Source of the DNA: Orychophragmus violaceus
Taxonomy: Eukaryota > Streptophyta > Magnoliopsida > Brassicales > Brassicaceae
Direction: 5' to 3'
Length of the DNA: 64,000 nucleotides
Assembly (NCBI GenBank): GCA_030180135.1
Contig: CM058238.1
Span: 93,183,507 to 93,247,506 of the forward strand
Position numbers and translations under genes: made by a program. The stretch's first letter is position 1; each line of letters begins with the position of its first letter. The notes below the pieces were generated by a model, which saw nothing but the letters and a program-made list of their open reading frames with translations, searched no databases and had not been told where the DNA came from. Below, piece by piece: positions 1 to 10,997 of the stretch.

Positions 1-405
1 TCAATATCTCCCAATCTCTCAAACAAAGTAAGAACAAGATAAAAGGTAGCATGAGTCTGAAAACCTAATTAAACTCTCTAAACACGTTTTGGGGTCAGTT
101 TAGAATTAGTAAAAACCTCTGGGCAATTCTGCAAATCTTCAAAACTTGTCTTTAACTCTCGAGTATTGTTCTGTCGCGCTCAGTGTCGACCGACATCGAA
201 GTCAGTGTCGGTCGACACTCAATCGTGGTCGAGACACCAAATTCAGCTCGTTTCACAAATCACCAGAAATGTCCTATAATCCCATCCTTTGTTCCAAACG
301 CAAGTCTACTTGTAGAAGACTCAATAGACTCTAAAACCCAGGTTAAAGACTCAATATATACAACTATATCATGGTTGAAAACCTAGAAAAAACCATGATA
401 TATCA
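1..405 (-). repeat. 3' LTR of M1, truncated by the window start
   Basis: It ends TGATATATCA at 396-405 on the plus strand, directly next to the purine-rich tract of the element. The sequence matches 22796-22834 joined to 44833-45206, the other LTR, including the uninterrupted AGAAC target of E3. It carries one paired palindrome at 183-218. An AT-rich TATATA stretch near 350-360 may be the TATA box on the minus strand. Confidence 0.9.
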
Positions 406-422
406 ACTCCCCCACACTTAGC
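406..422 (-). promoter_or_regulatory. Polypurine tract of M1
   Basis: On the minus strand the LTR is preceded by GCTAAGTGTGGGGGAGT. The same tract precedes the LTR in M2 (45207-45223) and P1 (58488-58504). It is the expected plus-strand DNA priming site. Confidence 0.85.
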
Positions 423-1787
423 TCTTGCTTGCCCTCAAGCAAGTAGAGAACTAAAGCATAAGAAAAGAAGTTTGAAAACACATAAACTCATTTCGTCTTA
501 GGAATTTTTGCATTCACATTCACTTAGTAAACCACTGAAAACTTTCCTATAGAAATCAAAACCACAATGTACTTCCCGCACACTTAGCAACTGTCCCAAG
601 TAAACTTCACAATCAAGTTAGGACATTCAAGTTCACCACACTAGCCTCTGTATACAATTAGGTGCGGTCTCATAGAGGAAGTATCGAATCAAAGGACACA
701 TGGACTCAACCTATTCAGTATCTGACCACTAAACTGTCGGTTTATGGTTTCTTTCTTTTCCCTTTCTCCCTTAGCACTGATTTTTCCCCACTGGGTATCA
801 TTTTATTTTTTTCTATCAGTGCTCTTCCCTTTTTATTGGGGTTTAACTTTGGATCTTTCCATGGATACACAGGAGGTAATAGGGGTCTCTACCACTCCTG
901 TGACCACTTCGAAGTTACTAGCTTATCCTTGGTTTTTATCTCTCTTTTTTTTTTTTACTTTCAAGGGACGGGAAAATCAGAAACCATACTTTAGAACAGG
1001 ATCATAGGCTGTGTCAAACACATCAAAGGAATCCGACCCAAAGATTACCAAGCCCCTAAGTGAGAAATTAAATTCAAGACTAGAAGACTAGTGATGGATC
1101 CTTTGAATACCTGGTTAGATATGGGTGTCCTTGGTAAGTTGATCCATTTGGGGTTTTCTAATAGTCATAGAGCTTCTGTAAGTCTGTCCAATGGTCATTT
1201 AGTTCCTGTTCCAGCGAAAAATTTCCTCAAAAAATCATAGTTTCATACAAATTTTGACTCAATAAAACAATTTTGAAAACTAGTGAAAACATGGGACTGA
1301 CTCTAAGAAAACAAAAAAAATGTCAGTAGCCACCTCCCCCACACTTAAACTGCACTGTCCCCAGTGCAATTGTAGCATGAGATCGGTAAAAAGCAAATTG
1401 GAACCATTGAGATTTTGAGTTAAAAATCCGAACCTTAACACGGCTGATGTCGACCGACACAAAGCTTTGTGTCGACCGACATCGAGCTCATATGAGCATA
1501 CGCAGGATGATAAATCTATCTGTGGTTAAGATCACGAGTTAGAACTCAATTTTCTCACATGTTAGCTACGTTAGATCACTCAAATCACATCAGAAATAAC
1601 AATAAAGATGCATAAACTCAAATAGTCATAGTTCCAAGCAAACACTACTGAAAAACTGACTCAAAAGAAACATAAAAACTGACTCAAGAAAAGGAAAAAG
1701 AAAAAAAAACCAGTAACAACTGCAAGACTAGAAGACTGGGGAGTCTCCATCGTCCGTCTCCTCTGAGTCAGCAGCCTCCTCCATCTC
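406..1787 (-). other. 3' noncoding region of M1
   Basis: Lies between the ATHILA pseudogene and the LTR. It matches 45207-46529 (M2) closely and 57126-58504 (P1) distantly. It has no sense coding frame. A paired palindrome lies at 1446-1483. An antisense open frame at 662-1007 with a hydrophobic stretch has partial counterparts in M2 and P1 but is probably a by-product of conserved noncoding DNA. Confidence 0.75.
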
Positions 1788-3221
1788 CTACTTCTCTGAG
1801 CTCATATGGACAGGTGCCTGAGAAGGTATGCGACGCCGAGGCTGTGGGTGATGCACACGCTGAGATATCTGGCAGGACATCTTGTGGACCATCTTCCAGA
1901 TTCCTTTAAGTACAGCTTCTGCCCACTTCTGGAACTGCGGTGGTGGCATATCTTCTGCTGGTCCGGTAAGCTCAGGAAACCCATAGGTCTCGTCTGGATC
2001 ATCAGCATGGACAGGCTCATGCTCAGCAGCAGAAGCAGCAGCACTATAAGATGCGCCTCGAAGCAAAGTAGCTCGGCGCGGAAAAACTCTACAAAGCTCT
2101 ACACTGGGCTGAAAAGAGAGTGAGAGAGGATCATCCGTGATGGTCATAAACTCGGTCGCTGGGAGGCGAAACAAGCGCTCGACGTCAGATGTATCCGTGA
2201 AGTGCCACAAGAACTGTCTCCCATTTTTGTCTCCCTTTATCCAGTGCATGCTCTTAAAATGTTAAAGGTCCATTGTGGATTTTGTGGTGCATTTAGACAT
2301 ATGACTCCTGTCAATCTGAAAGTGGTCAAAAATAGGAGTGAGCAGACTTCCAACAGACTTTGTCTTCTTTGATTTCCCACTGAATGCTCGTGTCTTGAGG
2401 TCCTCCAGGTGATGGGCAAAAACAGCTCCCATGTTCACATCAGCCACTAAACAAGCATCCTGATACACACTCTCATCAATAATGTCTCCGATCCCAAAAT
2501 ATAGTAGCAGAAGCTCAGCTCTTCGCATCATTCACGGACCCATCTTGCACAATATCGTGCTGGCAAATTGACGGGCAAGATATCTCAAAACCGGGTGACG
2601 CACCGCAGACTGTCGAGTGACCTGAGAGTCATAAATACCATTTCCAAAATGTTCCTAAAACACTTGTACATCGGTCCACTTCTCGGGCAAGTTTACGCGC
2701 TCCCTGTTCCGGTTAAATGAATAGATGTCACACAACTCAGGGATAGAAATCATATACCTCACCCCGTTTTCCATGAATGTCAACATCCCCTCAGAAGCCT
2801 TCTTCACCACTTCGTTAGTGTAGTACACTCGTACTGTCGCCATGAACAGTCTGACTAACTCCGGGTACAAATCATAATATTTGGTACAAATAGTGCCCAG
2901 ACCTATCATCCTCAGGATTTGCAGGACGTCTGATCTGATCTTCAGCTTGTTCATGGTGGTTGTACAAGCGATGCGTGTGGGCAGGAGCTCAACGTCACAC
3001 CAGGCATTGTAAAACAGGGAGTCATAATCATCCCACTGCTCCGAGATTGGCCTATAGATACAAGCAGCAGCTTTAGACTCTGTTGCAGGATCATTTACGA
3101 AGCGTGTGAGCTCAAACTTAGTTCTTTCCATTCTTGGCCAAGGCGTTCTGAGCTGCGCATTTGAGCATGTCGCTTCAGTGCATCTCCTGGGTCGTTTTCC
3201 GCGGTTCAGAGAAGGATTCAT
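1788..3221 (-). pseudogene. ATHILA ORF-1 family protein, decayed (M1)
   Basis: The reading starts at the ATG at 3221, right after a CAG splice-acceptor-like triplet, and encodes a basic N-terminus followed by the ATHILA signature (WDDYDSLFYNAWC; IGLGTICTKYYDLYPEL; VRYMISIPELCDIYSF). A stop at 2655-2657 ends the first frame. The remainder continues in other frames at 2531-2262 (contains SVGSLLTPIFDHFQ) and 2249-1788 (acidic C-terminus). The protein matches the intact P1 copy at 55629-57125. The biochemical role of the family is unknown; some Athila elements place env-like genes here. The stop and frame changes make this copy non-functional. Confidence 0.85.
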
Positions 3222-3437
3222 CTGCAAAACAAGCAATGAGCAATCGAAAAGAATGAGGCTCAGGCACATCAAAATTTCAAAGTCATAATCTCATCCAGTT
3301 GAGAATATACATTCATCCACAGTACTCATAGCAATCATATTCCATCACAAACTCATTCCAGATATCACTAAATCAATCAAAAATCGAAGCTTTCTAACCA
3401 TGAACACGAACTGAAAAATGGAGGTTCAGAATCATAC
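3222..3437 (-). other. Putative leader intron of the ATHILA ORF (M1)
   Basis: On the minus strand a donor AAG|GTATGA at 3437 and an acceptor TTTTGCAG|ATG at 3222 bracket 216 bp immediately before the start codon. The P copies have the same arrangement (55262-55628 and 63130-63496). Upstream sequence (3438-3600) is TC-rich like a plant 5' UTR. Splicing is inferred, not shown. Confidence 0.5.
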
Positions 3438-3922
3438 CTTATCGGTTAAACAGATACTAGAAATGGATAGAGCACGGAAAAACAAGTGGAATAGAGCTTT
3501 GAATCGTTGAAAACAGTGAAGAAATGAGATTTGTGGCGATTTTGGTAGGATTTCGGCGAGAGAGAAAATGAAGAAGAGGAAGAAGACTGTCTGGTTTTTA
3601 GAAGTTCTTACCTCGATTTCATTGATGTCGACCGACATTGAGCTGGATGTCGGTCGACACTTACCTTTTTAGAACAAATCGACCTCGGTCGATTATCGTC
3701 CGTGCTCGAAACTCTCTCGAATCGATGTCGAACGACATCAAGGTGGATGTCGATCGACACTGATTCTGCAGTGCTACGGGTTATGCGAAAGTTTGACACA
3801 AAAACTCCAAAAACAAAAGAAATCAAAATGCAAAACTCAAAATCCTAATATTTAAAACGTACTAGTGGGTTGCCTCCCACTCAGCGCTTGTTTTAAGTCA
3901 TTAGCTTAACTTTGATGGGAGA
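3438..3922 (-). other. Spacer between gag-protease and ATHILA ORF (M1)
   Basis: No gene is seen. It holds a perfect stem-loop at 3864-3881 (AGTGGG, 6-nt loop, CCCACT) just after the gag-protease stop, also present in P1 and P2. It also holds two paired palindromes (about 3625-3660 and 3723-3760) and the TC-rich leader of the ATHILA ORF. An autonomous relative would have its pol here. Confidence 0.7.
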
Positions 3923-4186
3923 TTAGACTCCCGGTGGTTTCGACAGAGACTGCGAGTGCCTCTGCGAAAATATCCTCATCCAAGGTGGAGAGTAAGCATT
4001 GTCAGTGTGAGCTCGTCCAAAGAACGAAGGTGCGTGATGTTCTCCTGCATTCACAGCAGTGAAATCAGTAGAATCGAGTTGGGAAGATGCGTACCTATGC
4101 TCCGGTGAGGCTCTAATGTTTGGAGCTTTCTGTTTAGAAGCAGTTGCAAGCTCTGAAGATGCTAGAGTGGAATCTTGAGAAACCAC
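3923..4186 (-). pseudogene. Gag-protease, C-terminal fragment (M1)
   Basis: This is the last 87 codons of the gag-protease gene, cut off by insertion of E1. It ends at the TAA at 3923-3925. The C-terminal block with HAPSFFGRAHTDNAYSPPWM matches the end of the P1 protein. Its 5' continuation is at 19258-21793. The target duplication ACCAC (4182-4186) joins the halves. Confidence 0.85.
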
Positions 4187-4826
4187 TATTGGGATAGTGT
4201 CCTGAAATCACACTTGTACTCACTCCTGATGATAGTTGTGTGTCGAGATCAGACATTCGTATAATACTGGGCGGTTGCAATGTTTTGCTAGAAGCCTCTT
4301 GCAATCTGTAAGTTGTAGACTTACTGCCAGTATTATATGATCCTATAGGGTCACACACCTAAGCAAACTGGAAGCTACGACATGGGAATGATCATTATGG
4401 TAATGATCATATTAATGCGTATTGGATACACATTATTATCGACAAAATGGTGTTGTGTCGATCGACACAGCTTGTGTGTCGGTCGACACAGTTCGGGTTT
4501 CGAAAGGGCTTTTCGAAATTAAGACTTAATCAAGTCTGGCCCGTTAAGTATGTTTTAGGTCGAATAAAACATGAGTGTCTCGACCTAAAACGTGAGCCGT
4601 CGAGTTTTTCTCAGTGAGAAGAGCAAAAATACCAGAAACAGAGGATTCCCATTGATCCGGCACTAGCATCCCGTTTTCAGCTTGTGTGCGTGTGTATCTG
4701 GTAGAGGCAAGGCACATGCGTTGCTCCACTGATCTCGTTCACCATTTCATTCCGCTGCCAGTCAAGGTAAGAACGAGGTTGGTTGAATTTCAATATATCA
4801 AACCCTAGATCCTAGGAGATCCAACA
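4187..4826 (+). repeat. 5' LTR of E1
   Basis: Starts TATTGGGATAGTGTCC, ends GATCCAACA, followed by the primer-binding site. It contains a paired palindrome at 4454-4490 (TGTGTCGATCGACACA then TGTGTCGGTCGACACA). Confidence 0.95.
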
Positions 4827-4827
4827 G

Positions 4828-4839
4828 TGGTATCAGAGC
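4828..4839 (+). promoter_or_regulatory. Primer-binding site of E1 (initiator tRNA-Met)
   Basis: TGGTATCAGAGC two bases after the LTR end is complementary to the 3' end of plant initiator tRNA-Met, the standard Copia primer. Confidence 0.95.
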
Positions 4840-6095
4840 GTTGTTAGGGTTTAGACTATTGAATCAGATGCAATTAATTCGAAAACTGATGTTGTTGAAC
4901 TGAATATTGCATGCTAAATCATGTTTTCAAAGTGTTAATCTCGGATTATGTGCCTGTTGAAAACGATGAAACTGTTGAAATCGCACTATGTCGATCGACA
5001 CAAAGTGTGTGTCGGTCGACACGCCGCGAAATAACGCATAAAATTTTTAGGGTTTATCGCAAAGTATCGATCGACACAAAGCGTGTGTCGGTCGACACAG
5101 AGCGAAAACTCGTAAATAATTTTAGGGTTTCGATCTAAGATCGAGTACCGTAATCCTGCTGTGTCGATCGATACACTGGGTGTGTCGGTCGACACAGGCA
5201 ATGCGATTAGATAGATCGGTTCAATTGGATTGAACCGGTTATCTCGCTCGGTTAATTTTATTAACCAATTTGGTTCTGGTTAGGTAATATCGATCGACAC
5301 CGAGTTGTGTGACGATTGACATGAACTGTTAAACCGAACCGGTTCAATTAGATTGAATCGGTTAAGTAAATTTGATCCGGTTTGACTGGTTATCGGAGAC
5401 CGGTTTAAATTATGTTGTGTCGACCGATGCCAATGGTTGGCATCGATCGACACACCATTCGCAGAATTACTGGTTGGACCATAAATTTGCGTACACCAGA
5501 TCAAATTCAATCCCAAAGTTCTAGTTGAACATAAACTTAATAAAACTGAATGTTTTAATTAAATTAATAACTTCTTGGATGTATATTGGATATGCATCAA
5601 GATTAAATAATCTTTTCCTCAACAAAATATCAAGTGATCTTGATGTCTTGCCCAACCTTGTCTACTGTCAAGACTTGTTTCGTTTGTTGGATAGTCTTGG
5701 AGTCCTTGGTATCCACAGCAACATGAGTAAGGCAGGTGGTCATTGATAGACTTGCAGTGCAACTATTAGTGATCACAAGACATAAGAGATTGGTTTTACT
5801 TGACTGGACTGTCAGAAGTTCTGGGCCCAGAGACGTCAGAGTGGATTAGACATAGTTTGTCTCATCTACGACCAAGAGTTGTACTGGGTACAATTAGCAA
5901 TGATTTGCTTACCTAGATAACTAAAGTTTGGGTAATGGCGAGTCGCCCACTCAGATTTTGGTGAAGTATGGATCTTGGTTCATTGTATTCATCTGAGGAA
6001 ACATAGTTTGAATACAATGCGAGTTTTCTTATTAGATAAGAATTCTCAATTCCTTGAGCATTATAACTAAACCTCTACCTCTTTTAATTACAGCT
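4840..6095 (+). other. Long leader of E1 between primer site and gag
   Basis: About 1.25 kb with no credible gene. It contains four clear paired palindromes (4989-5023, 5066-5100, 5161-5195, 5417-5453). It also has inverted repeats of the type GGTTCAAT-TGG-ATTGAACC (5218-5236). The last 400 bp carry stem-loops that align in position with those of E2. Confidence 0.8.
5813..5947 (+). other. Structured part of the E1 leader
   Basis: Four short stem-loops in order: CAGA-AGT-TCTG (5813-5823), AGACA..TGTCT (5848-5862), TTGTAC-TGG-GTACAA (5879-5893), GGCG-AGT-CGCC (5937-5947). Each has a counterpart at nearly the same spacing in E2 with different stem bases that still pair. Confidence 0.65.
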
Positions 6096-6999
6096 ATGTC
6101 TGTCTCAACTCACATCAACACTTTCTCACTAAGATCCGTCCTTGAGAAGGACAAGTTAAATGGATCTAATTTCTTGGAATGGTATCAGAACCTGAGAATA
6201 GTTCTCAGGCAGGAGAACAAGGAATATGTCCTTGAAAGAGTTCTCACCGAGAGGCCACGTTCCAATGCCCCGCAGACAGAAAAGAATGCTTGGGATAAGC
6301 ATTCAGCTGATGTCTAAGATGTTAATTGTCTAATGCTGGTGACTATGAACTCTGAGCTGCAGAAGCAATATGAGAACGTGATGTCACCCATTGAGATGAT
6401 TAACAGCCTGAAAGCTTTGTTTCAGGAGCAAGCTCGCACAGAGAGATAGCAGACGGTTAAATCTCTCATGGATTGCAAGCTGGCTAAGGACAGTCCAGTA
6501 AGTCCTCATGTCCTTAAAATGATGGGTTACATTGATAACCTGGGGAAACTGGACTGTGCCATTAGTCAGGAGCTATCCACTGACATGATTCTGCAGTCTT
6601 TGCCGTCGTGTTTTGATCAGTTCATCATGAACTACAACATGCAAAACATGACTAAGACATTGACTGAGTTGCACGGCATGCTGAAGACAGCAGAGCCGAA
6701 TCTCAAGAAGGCAACTCCCAGTGTACTGATGGTACAAGGGGGTAAAAGGTTTGAGAAACCTAAGAAGGATAAGGGAAAGGCCCAAGTTGTCCAGACTGAT
6801 AGTCAGGACAAGCCGAAGCCCAAATCCGGGCCTTCTCCTGAGGATAAGTGCAACTACTGCAAGCAGTTAGGGCATTGGAAGAGAGACTGCAAGAAGTTCA
6901 TGGAAGATTACAAGAAGCTGAAGAAGACGTATGATGCGTATGACTCAGGTATTTATGTTATCGAACTTAATGTTATGTCTTCTAATCTACTTCGTGGGT
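6096..6999 (+). pseudogene. Copia Gag (UBN2-type) with zinc knuckle, broken (E1)
   Basis: Starts at the ATG at 6096 (MSVSTHINTF), aligned with the starts of E2 and E5. It encodes the UBN2-type capsid region and a CCHC zinc knuckle (CNYCKQLGHWKRDC near 6850-6891) that would bind the element RNA. In-frame stops lie at 6315-6317 (TAA) and 6447-6449 (TAG). A one-base deletion near 6985-7000 separates it from the protease. It cannot make full-length Gag. Confidence 0.9.
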
Positions 7000-7000
7000 A

Positions 7001-8737
7001 TTGGATACCGGATGCGGTGCTCATATTTGTACTGATGTGCAGGCACTAAGAAACAGTAGAACGCTGAAGAAAGGACAAGTGGAGTTACGGGTCGGGAATG
7101 GAGCTAAGGTTGCTGCACTGGCCGTAGGCACTTACGATTTGTCCTTACCTTCGGGCATGGTTTTAGCTTTAAATAATTGCTACTTTGTACCTGCGATTAG
7201 CAGAAACATAATTTCAGTTTCCGTTTTGGATTTGGAAGGTTTTGATTTTGCTGTTAAGAATAAAGTTTGTTCTTTTAATCGTGATGGTACGTATTCTGGT
7301 AGCGCCCCATTAGATAATGGGTTATATGTTTTAAACCAAGAAATGCCTGTCTTTAACATAAATACAAAGCGGTTTAAGTCCAATGACGAAAACCCGACTT
7401 TCTTATGGCATTGTCGTTTGGGCCCTATCAATGAGAAACGCATCCAAAGGCTCCATCGAAATGGGCTTCTGGGCTCATTTGATTTTGAATCATGTGAGAA
7501 ATGTGAATCTTGTTTGATGGGAAAAATGGCTAGAGCCCCTTTCAACAAACCAAATGAAAGGGCCAGTGATTTATTGGGCCTTGTTCATACTGATGTATGT
7601 GGGCCAATGAGTGCTGTTGCCAGAGGAAATTACAAGTACTTCATTACCTTCACTGATGATTTCAGCAGGTATGGCTATGTCTATTTGATGAGACACAAGT
7701 CAGAATCCTTTGATAGATTCAAGGAATTCAAGAATGAAGTACAGAACCAACTTGGCAAAAGTATTAAAGCTCTGCGATCGGATTGCGGAGGAGAATACTT
7801 GAGTCAAGAGTTCAGCGACTATCTGAGCGAGTGTGGAATTATTTCACAACTCACTCCTCCTGGAACACCCCAATGGAATGGAGTGTCAGAGAGAAGGAAT
7901 CGAACCTTATTGGATATGGTTCGGTCTATGATGAGTCATTCAAATCTTCCATTATTCTTTTGGGGATACGCTCTAGAAACGTCTGCGTTTACACTAAATA
8001 GGGTACCATCTAAATCAGCGGAAAAGACACCACATGAATTGTGGACTGGGAACATTCCTAGTCTGTCTTTCCTGAGGATTTGGGGTTGTGAGGCTTATGT
8101 CAAACGTTTAATCTCTGACAAGCTTGCACCCAAATCAGATAAATGCTACTTCGTTGGTTATCCTAGGGAAACCAAGGCATACTACTTTTACAACCAATCT
8201 GAGAACAAAGTATTTGTTGCTCGGGACTGTTCTTTTCTTGAGAGGGAGTTTCTCTCTAAGAAAAACAGTGGGAGTAAAGTACATCTTGAAGAAATTCGAG
8301 ATGCACAGGAGACTGCTCAACCTGCTGAGGAAGAGCAGCAGTTGGATCCACAAAGTTCTGTGGAACCGGCGCCTGTGGAGCCTGAAGTTCGCAGATCCGG
8401 AAGGATCCGTCACGAACCCGAGAGATACTATGGATTTCTCGTGACCAATTCTAATGATCTGATGATCATTGATAGTGACAAACCAGCGACCTTCGCGGAA
8501 GCAATGATGGGCCCGGACTCCGAAAAGTGGCTTGGAGCCTCTAAATCCGAAATGGGATCCATGTCAGAAAACCAAGTATGGTCCTTGGTCGATTTACCTA
8601 ATTGTAAAAAAACCATTGAGTGTAAGTGGATCTTCAAGAAGAAGATTGACGTGGATGGCAATGTACAGATTTACAAAGCGAGGTTGGTGGCTAAAGGTTT
8701 CAAGCAAATTCATGGTATTGACTATGATGAAACATAT
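7001..8737 (+). pseudogene. Copia protease-integrase-RT N-terminus, broken (E1)
   Basis: Picks up at the protease active site DTGCGAHIC, then the GAG-pre-integrase zinc region, the integrase core and the start of RT (WIFKKKIDVDGN). The integrase core keeps D, D and E (HTDVCGP, RSDCGGEY, NGVSERRN). The second histidine of the HHCC finger is proline (WHCRLGPINEKR), and the usual SDRGGEY is SDCGGEY. The frame runs to YDETY, where E2 is inserted; its CATAT duplication is 8733-8737. The gene resumes at 16465. Confidence 0.92.
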
Positions 8738-9372
8738 TGTTGGAATTGTGTCCAGTAATCTCGGTACTGTCTCTAGAAAGTAAGAGTATGTCAATGATCA
8801 GACAAAAGTCATATAATACTGGGGGTCATGATGGCTTGCTAGAGTCCGCTCATGATCTATAAGTCTCGGACTTATTGCCTTTATTATATGATCCCATATG
8901 GGTCACACGCTTAAGCTAACAGGAAAATGTGTAGGAACGGCTTAGCAGAAGTACGGTAAAAGTGCTAGGCATTTGTCGTACTTGGAGAGAGATTAATGGG
9001 TCTGATTAAATCCAAGGGATTTAATCAGATTGGCATTTGGGCCCAAAAGCCCAAAAGGGAAAGAGAAGGGTTTTAATGAATTAAAAGCTAACTCTCTTTC
9101 TCCTCTAACCCTAACCCAGCCGCGAGCCTCTCTCCCTCTCTGCGCCTCCTCTCCTGCTCGGTCTAGCAGCCATTTCCTGTGAAGCGTGTGTGAGCCTTTG
9201 GAGGATCCATCTCTCGGTGGTTCTGCTGATCTCAAGCCATACCTTCTCTTTCCGCTGCACAAACAGGTATAAGGTGAGATCTGATATGTTTCTATTCAAG
9301 AGAACCTAGATCCGCATGTTTAGGTTGATATGAATCTAAGAATTGAATCAGGATCAACTAAACAATCCTTCA
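8738..9372 (+). repeat. 5' LTR of E2
   Basis: TGTTGGAATTGTGTCC to AATCCTTCA. U3 includes a conserved segment shared with E4 and E5. A telobox-like CTAACCCTAACCC lies near 9104-9116. Two antisense small frames (89 and 62 codons) recur in the other LTR only because the LTR is duplicated. Confidence 0.96.
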
Positions 9373-9373
9373 G

Positions 9374-9385
9374 TGGTATCAGAGC
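9374..9385 (+). promoter_or_regulatory. Primer-binding site of E2 (initiator tRNA-Met)
   Basis: TGGTATCAGAGC, one base after the LTR. Confidence 0.95.
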
Positions 9386-9539
9386 CAGGTTCTTAGGATT
9401 TCTTGTTTAGATTCATGTTTAGGTTGTTTAATCTGTTTAGAAGTGTTTTTGAATCAACTACTGATAAGATAAATCACTTAAGAAACAAGAATTAAACCCT
9501 AAACACACTAATGAAATCGCAAAACAAGCTATATGACTT

Positions 9540-9880
9540 GTTTTGTGATCGGCTGATGGCTTGGATGCATGGATCGATCATGGATCGATCGCATGATCAG
9601 CCGATCGACCGTGTGCATGATGATGGCCGATCGCTTGCGTGAGAGGATAAGCAAGCAATTGTGTGGATCGATCGAGCGGATCGGATGGACCGAGCTGTGA
9701 TCGTCCCGCGATCGTCTCGGCCAAGCATCGTCCCGTCCCGAGCTCGTCCGATCATCGTCCCGTCCAGCTTGCATCCCGATCGCGTGAGGCTCGGCCGTCC
9801 GTGGATCGTGGATCGAATGCGGCTGGTCGAAAGTGATCGAGAAGCTAGGTCACACCGTGATCGGTTCGTGACCAATTCGG
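9540..9880 (+). repeat. GATCG-rich hypervariable tract in the E2 leader
   Basis: Dense short runs of GATCG and CGATCG in GC-rich sequence, unlike the AT-rich surroundings. E5 (27620-27950) and E4 (36780-37150) have unrelated-looking but equally GATCG-rich tracts at the same place. Confidence 0.7.
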
Positions 9881-10299
9881 TTCGGTTCGGTTTAAAACTT
9901 GATTAAAATCAAAACGTCACGGTTTAATAAACAGATTTAATAATTTTATTAAATTCTGGTTAAACCGGGATAAGAAATCCAAAGTCGAAAAATTGGATTT
10001 TGTGCCTAAACCAGGATTTTCTAATTTGATTTGGTTGGACCAAATAAATTGAGAAAATCCGGTTTAGTAAATAACCGGTTGACAATTGTGGTCATCGTAG
10101 TAATTAAAATTTGGTTAGACCAATTTTAATGAACCAGACCGGTTATGTCATTTAATTGGACAATTGGGTCATGTCTTGGACATGGACCAATTCTTGGGCC
10201 TCGGGCCAAGAAGTTAAAACAATTGGGCCAATTATTTGAGTCTTTCTTCAAATTAATTTAAAATTTATTTTATAAAGTTATATAAATCGATTTTAAATT

Positions 10300-10470
10300 A
10301 AAGTTTCCGAAATTTTGAAATTAGAAAGTTTCTTAAAATAGAAGTTTCTAGATTTGCGGGTTTTGGATTTTAAGAAATTTCTAAAGTTAGAAAGTTTCCA
10401 ATTTTAGAAAGTTTCCAAAAATAGTAGGTTTCCAAAATAGAAAGTTTCCCGAAATAGTAATCTTCTATTT
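10300..10470 (+). repeat. Degenerate tandem repeat (AGAAAGTTTCC type)
   Basis: About ten imperfect copies of a 14-17 bp unit around AGAAAGTTTCC. The counterparts are at 28375-28560 (E5) and 36125-36330 (E4, reversed). Confidence 0.75.
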
Positions 10471-10630
10471 TGGGAATGAAATTTTAATAAACCTACGAAC
10501 CTCAAATAATATCAAGCGTTGGATGTCTTGTCCAGGCTATGTCAGCTGTCGAAGCCCATTCAATTGTATTCATGGCCTTACAGTGTGAGGGTGTCTACTT
10601 TTGCGTGGATAAGACGGTTTGTGATTCATA

Positions 10631-10836
10631 AATGTCATTGGGAGTCCCAGACATTAATGATTACATGACTGTATAGTCTGGTTTTCTTGACTAGGCCATC
10701 GGGAGTCCCGGGCCTTGAGACATCAGAGTGGATTGGGCCTCGGGCCCAGATTCACAACCAAGAGTTATATCACGGATATAATTAGCCGACATAGGGATTA
10801 CCGATATAAGCTAAGGTTGGGTGACGGCCAGTGGCC
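10631..10836 (+). other. Structured part of the E2 leader
   Basis: Stem-loops: AATGTC..GACATT enclosing TGGG-AGT-CCCA (10631-10655); GGCC-AT-CGGG-AGT-CCCG-GGCC (10694-10714); TGGGCC-TCG-GGCCCA (10734-10748); TTATATC-ACG-GATATAA (10765-10781); GGCC-AGT-GGCC (10826-10836). They may be packaging, dimerisation or translation signals; the function is inferred only from position. Confidence 0.65.
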
Positions 10837-10997
10837 CACTTTGATCTTAGTTATATGTGGATCTTGGAATCATTATATTCTATTGAGGGTAACTTAGGTT
10901 ATTGAATATAATGCATGATTGATCATATTAAGTATAATATAAGATTAATCATATTGAACATATTAACTAATAACCTTTTATCTTATATATTTCAGCT

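Larger units (their letters stand above)
9386..10997 (+). other. 1.6-kb leader of E2
   Basis: No credible gene. In order it contains a GATCG-rich tract (about 9540-9880), an AACCGG/GGTTTAAACC-rich stretch (9880-10150), a degenerate tandem repeat (about 10300-10470) and a structured block (10631-10836) before the gag ATG. The same order is seen in E5 and, reversed, in E4. Confidence 0.8.

Noticed and set aside
662..1007. Antisense hydrophobic frame in the Athila-like 3' region (also 45463-45807 and 57833-58204)
   Set aside because: The hydrophobic run comes largely from T-rich tracts, frames differ between copies, and no start is conserved; kept only as a remark in the noncoding entries.
4828..4839. 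tRNA genes suggested by tRNA-matching sequence
   Set aside because: The matches are short primer-binding sites complementary to tRNA 3' ends; no cloverleaf is present.
4454..5453. Regularly spaced palindromes resembling a CRISPR array or bacterial REP cluster
   Set aside because: The context is plant LTR retrotransposons, units are not identical, and spacing is irregular; there is no leader or cas gene.
9104..9116. Telomere-like CTAACCCTAACCC in the E2 LTR
   Set aside because: Less than three repeat units, also in the other LTR; a telobox-like promoter motif at most, not an interstitial telomere.
8993..9262. 89-codon antisense frame in the E2 LTR, repeated at 16080-16349
   Set aside because: It recurs only because the LTR is duplicated, shows no domain, and overlaps U3/R sequence.
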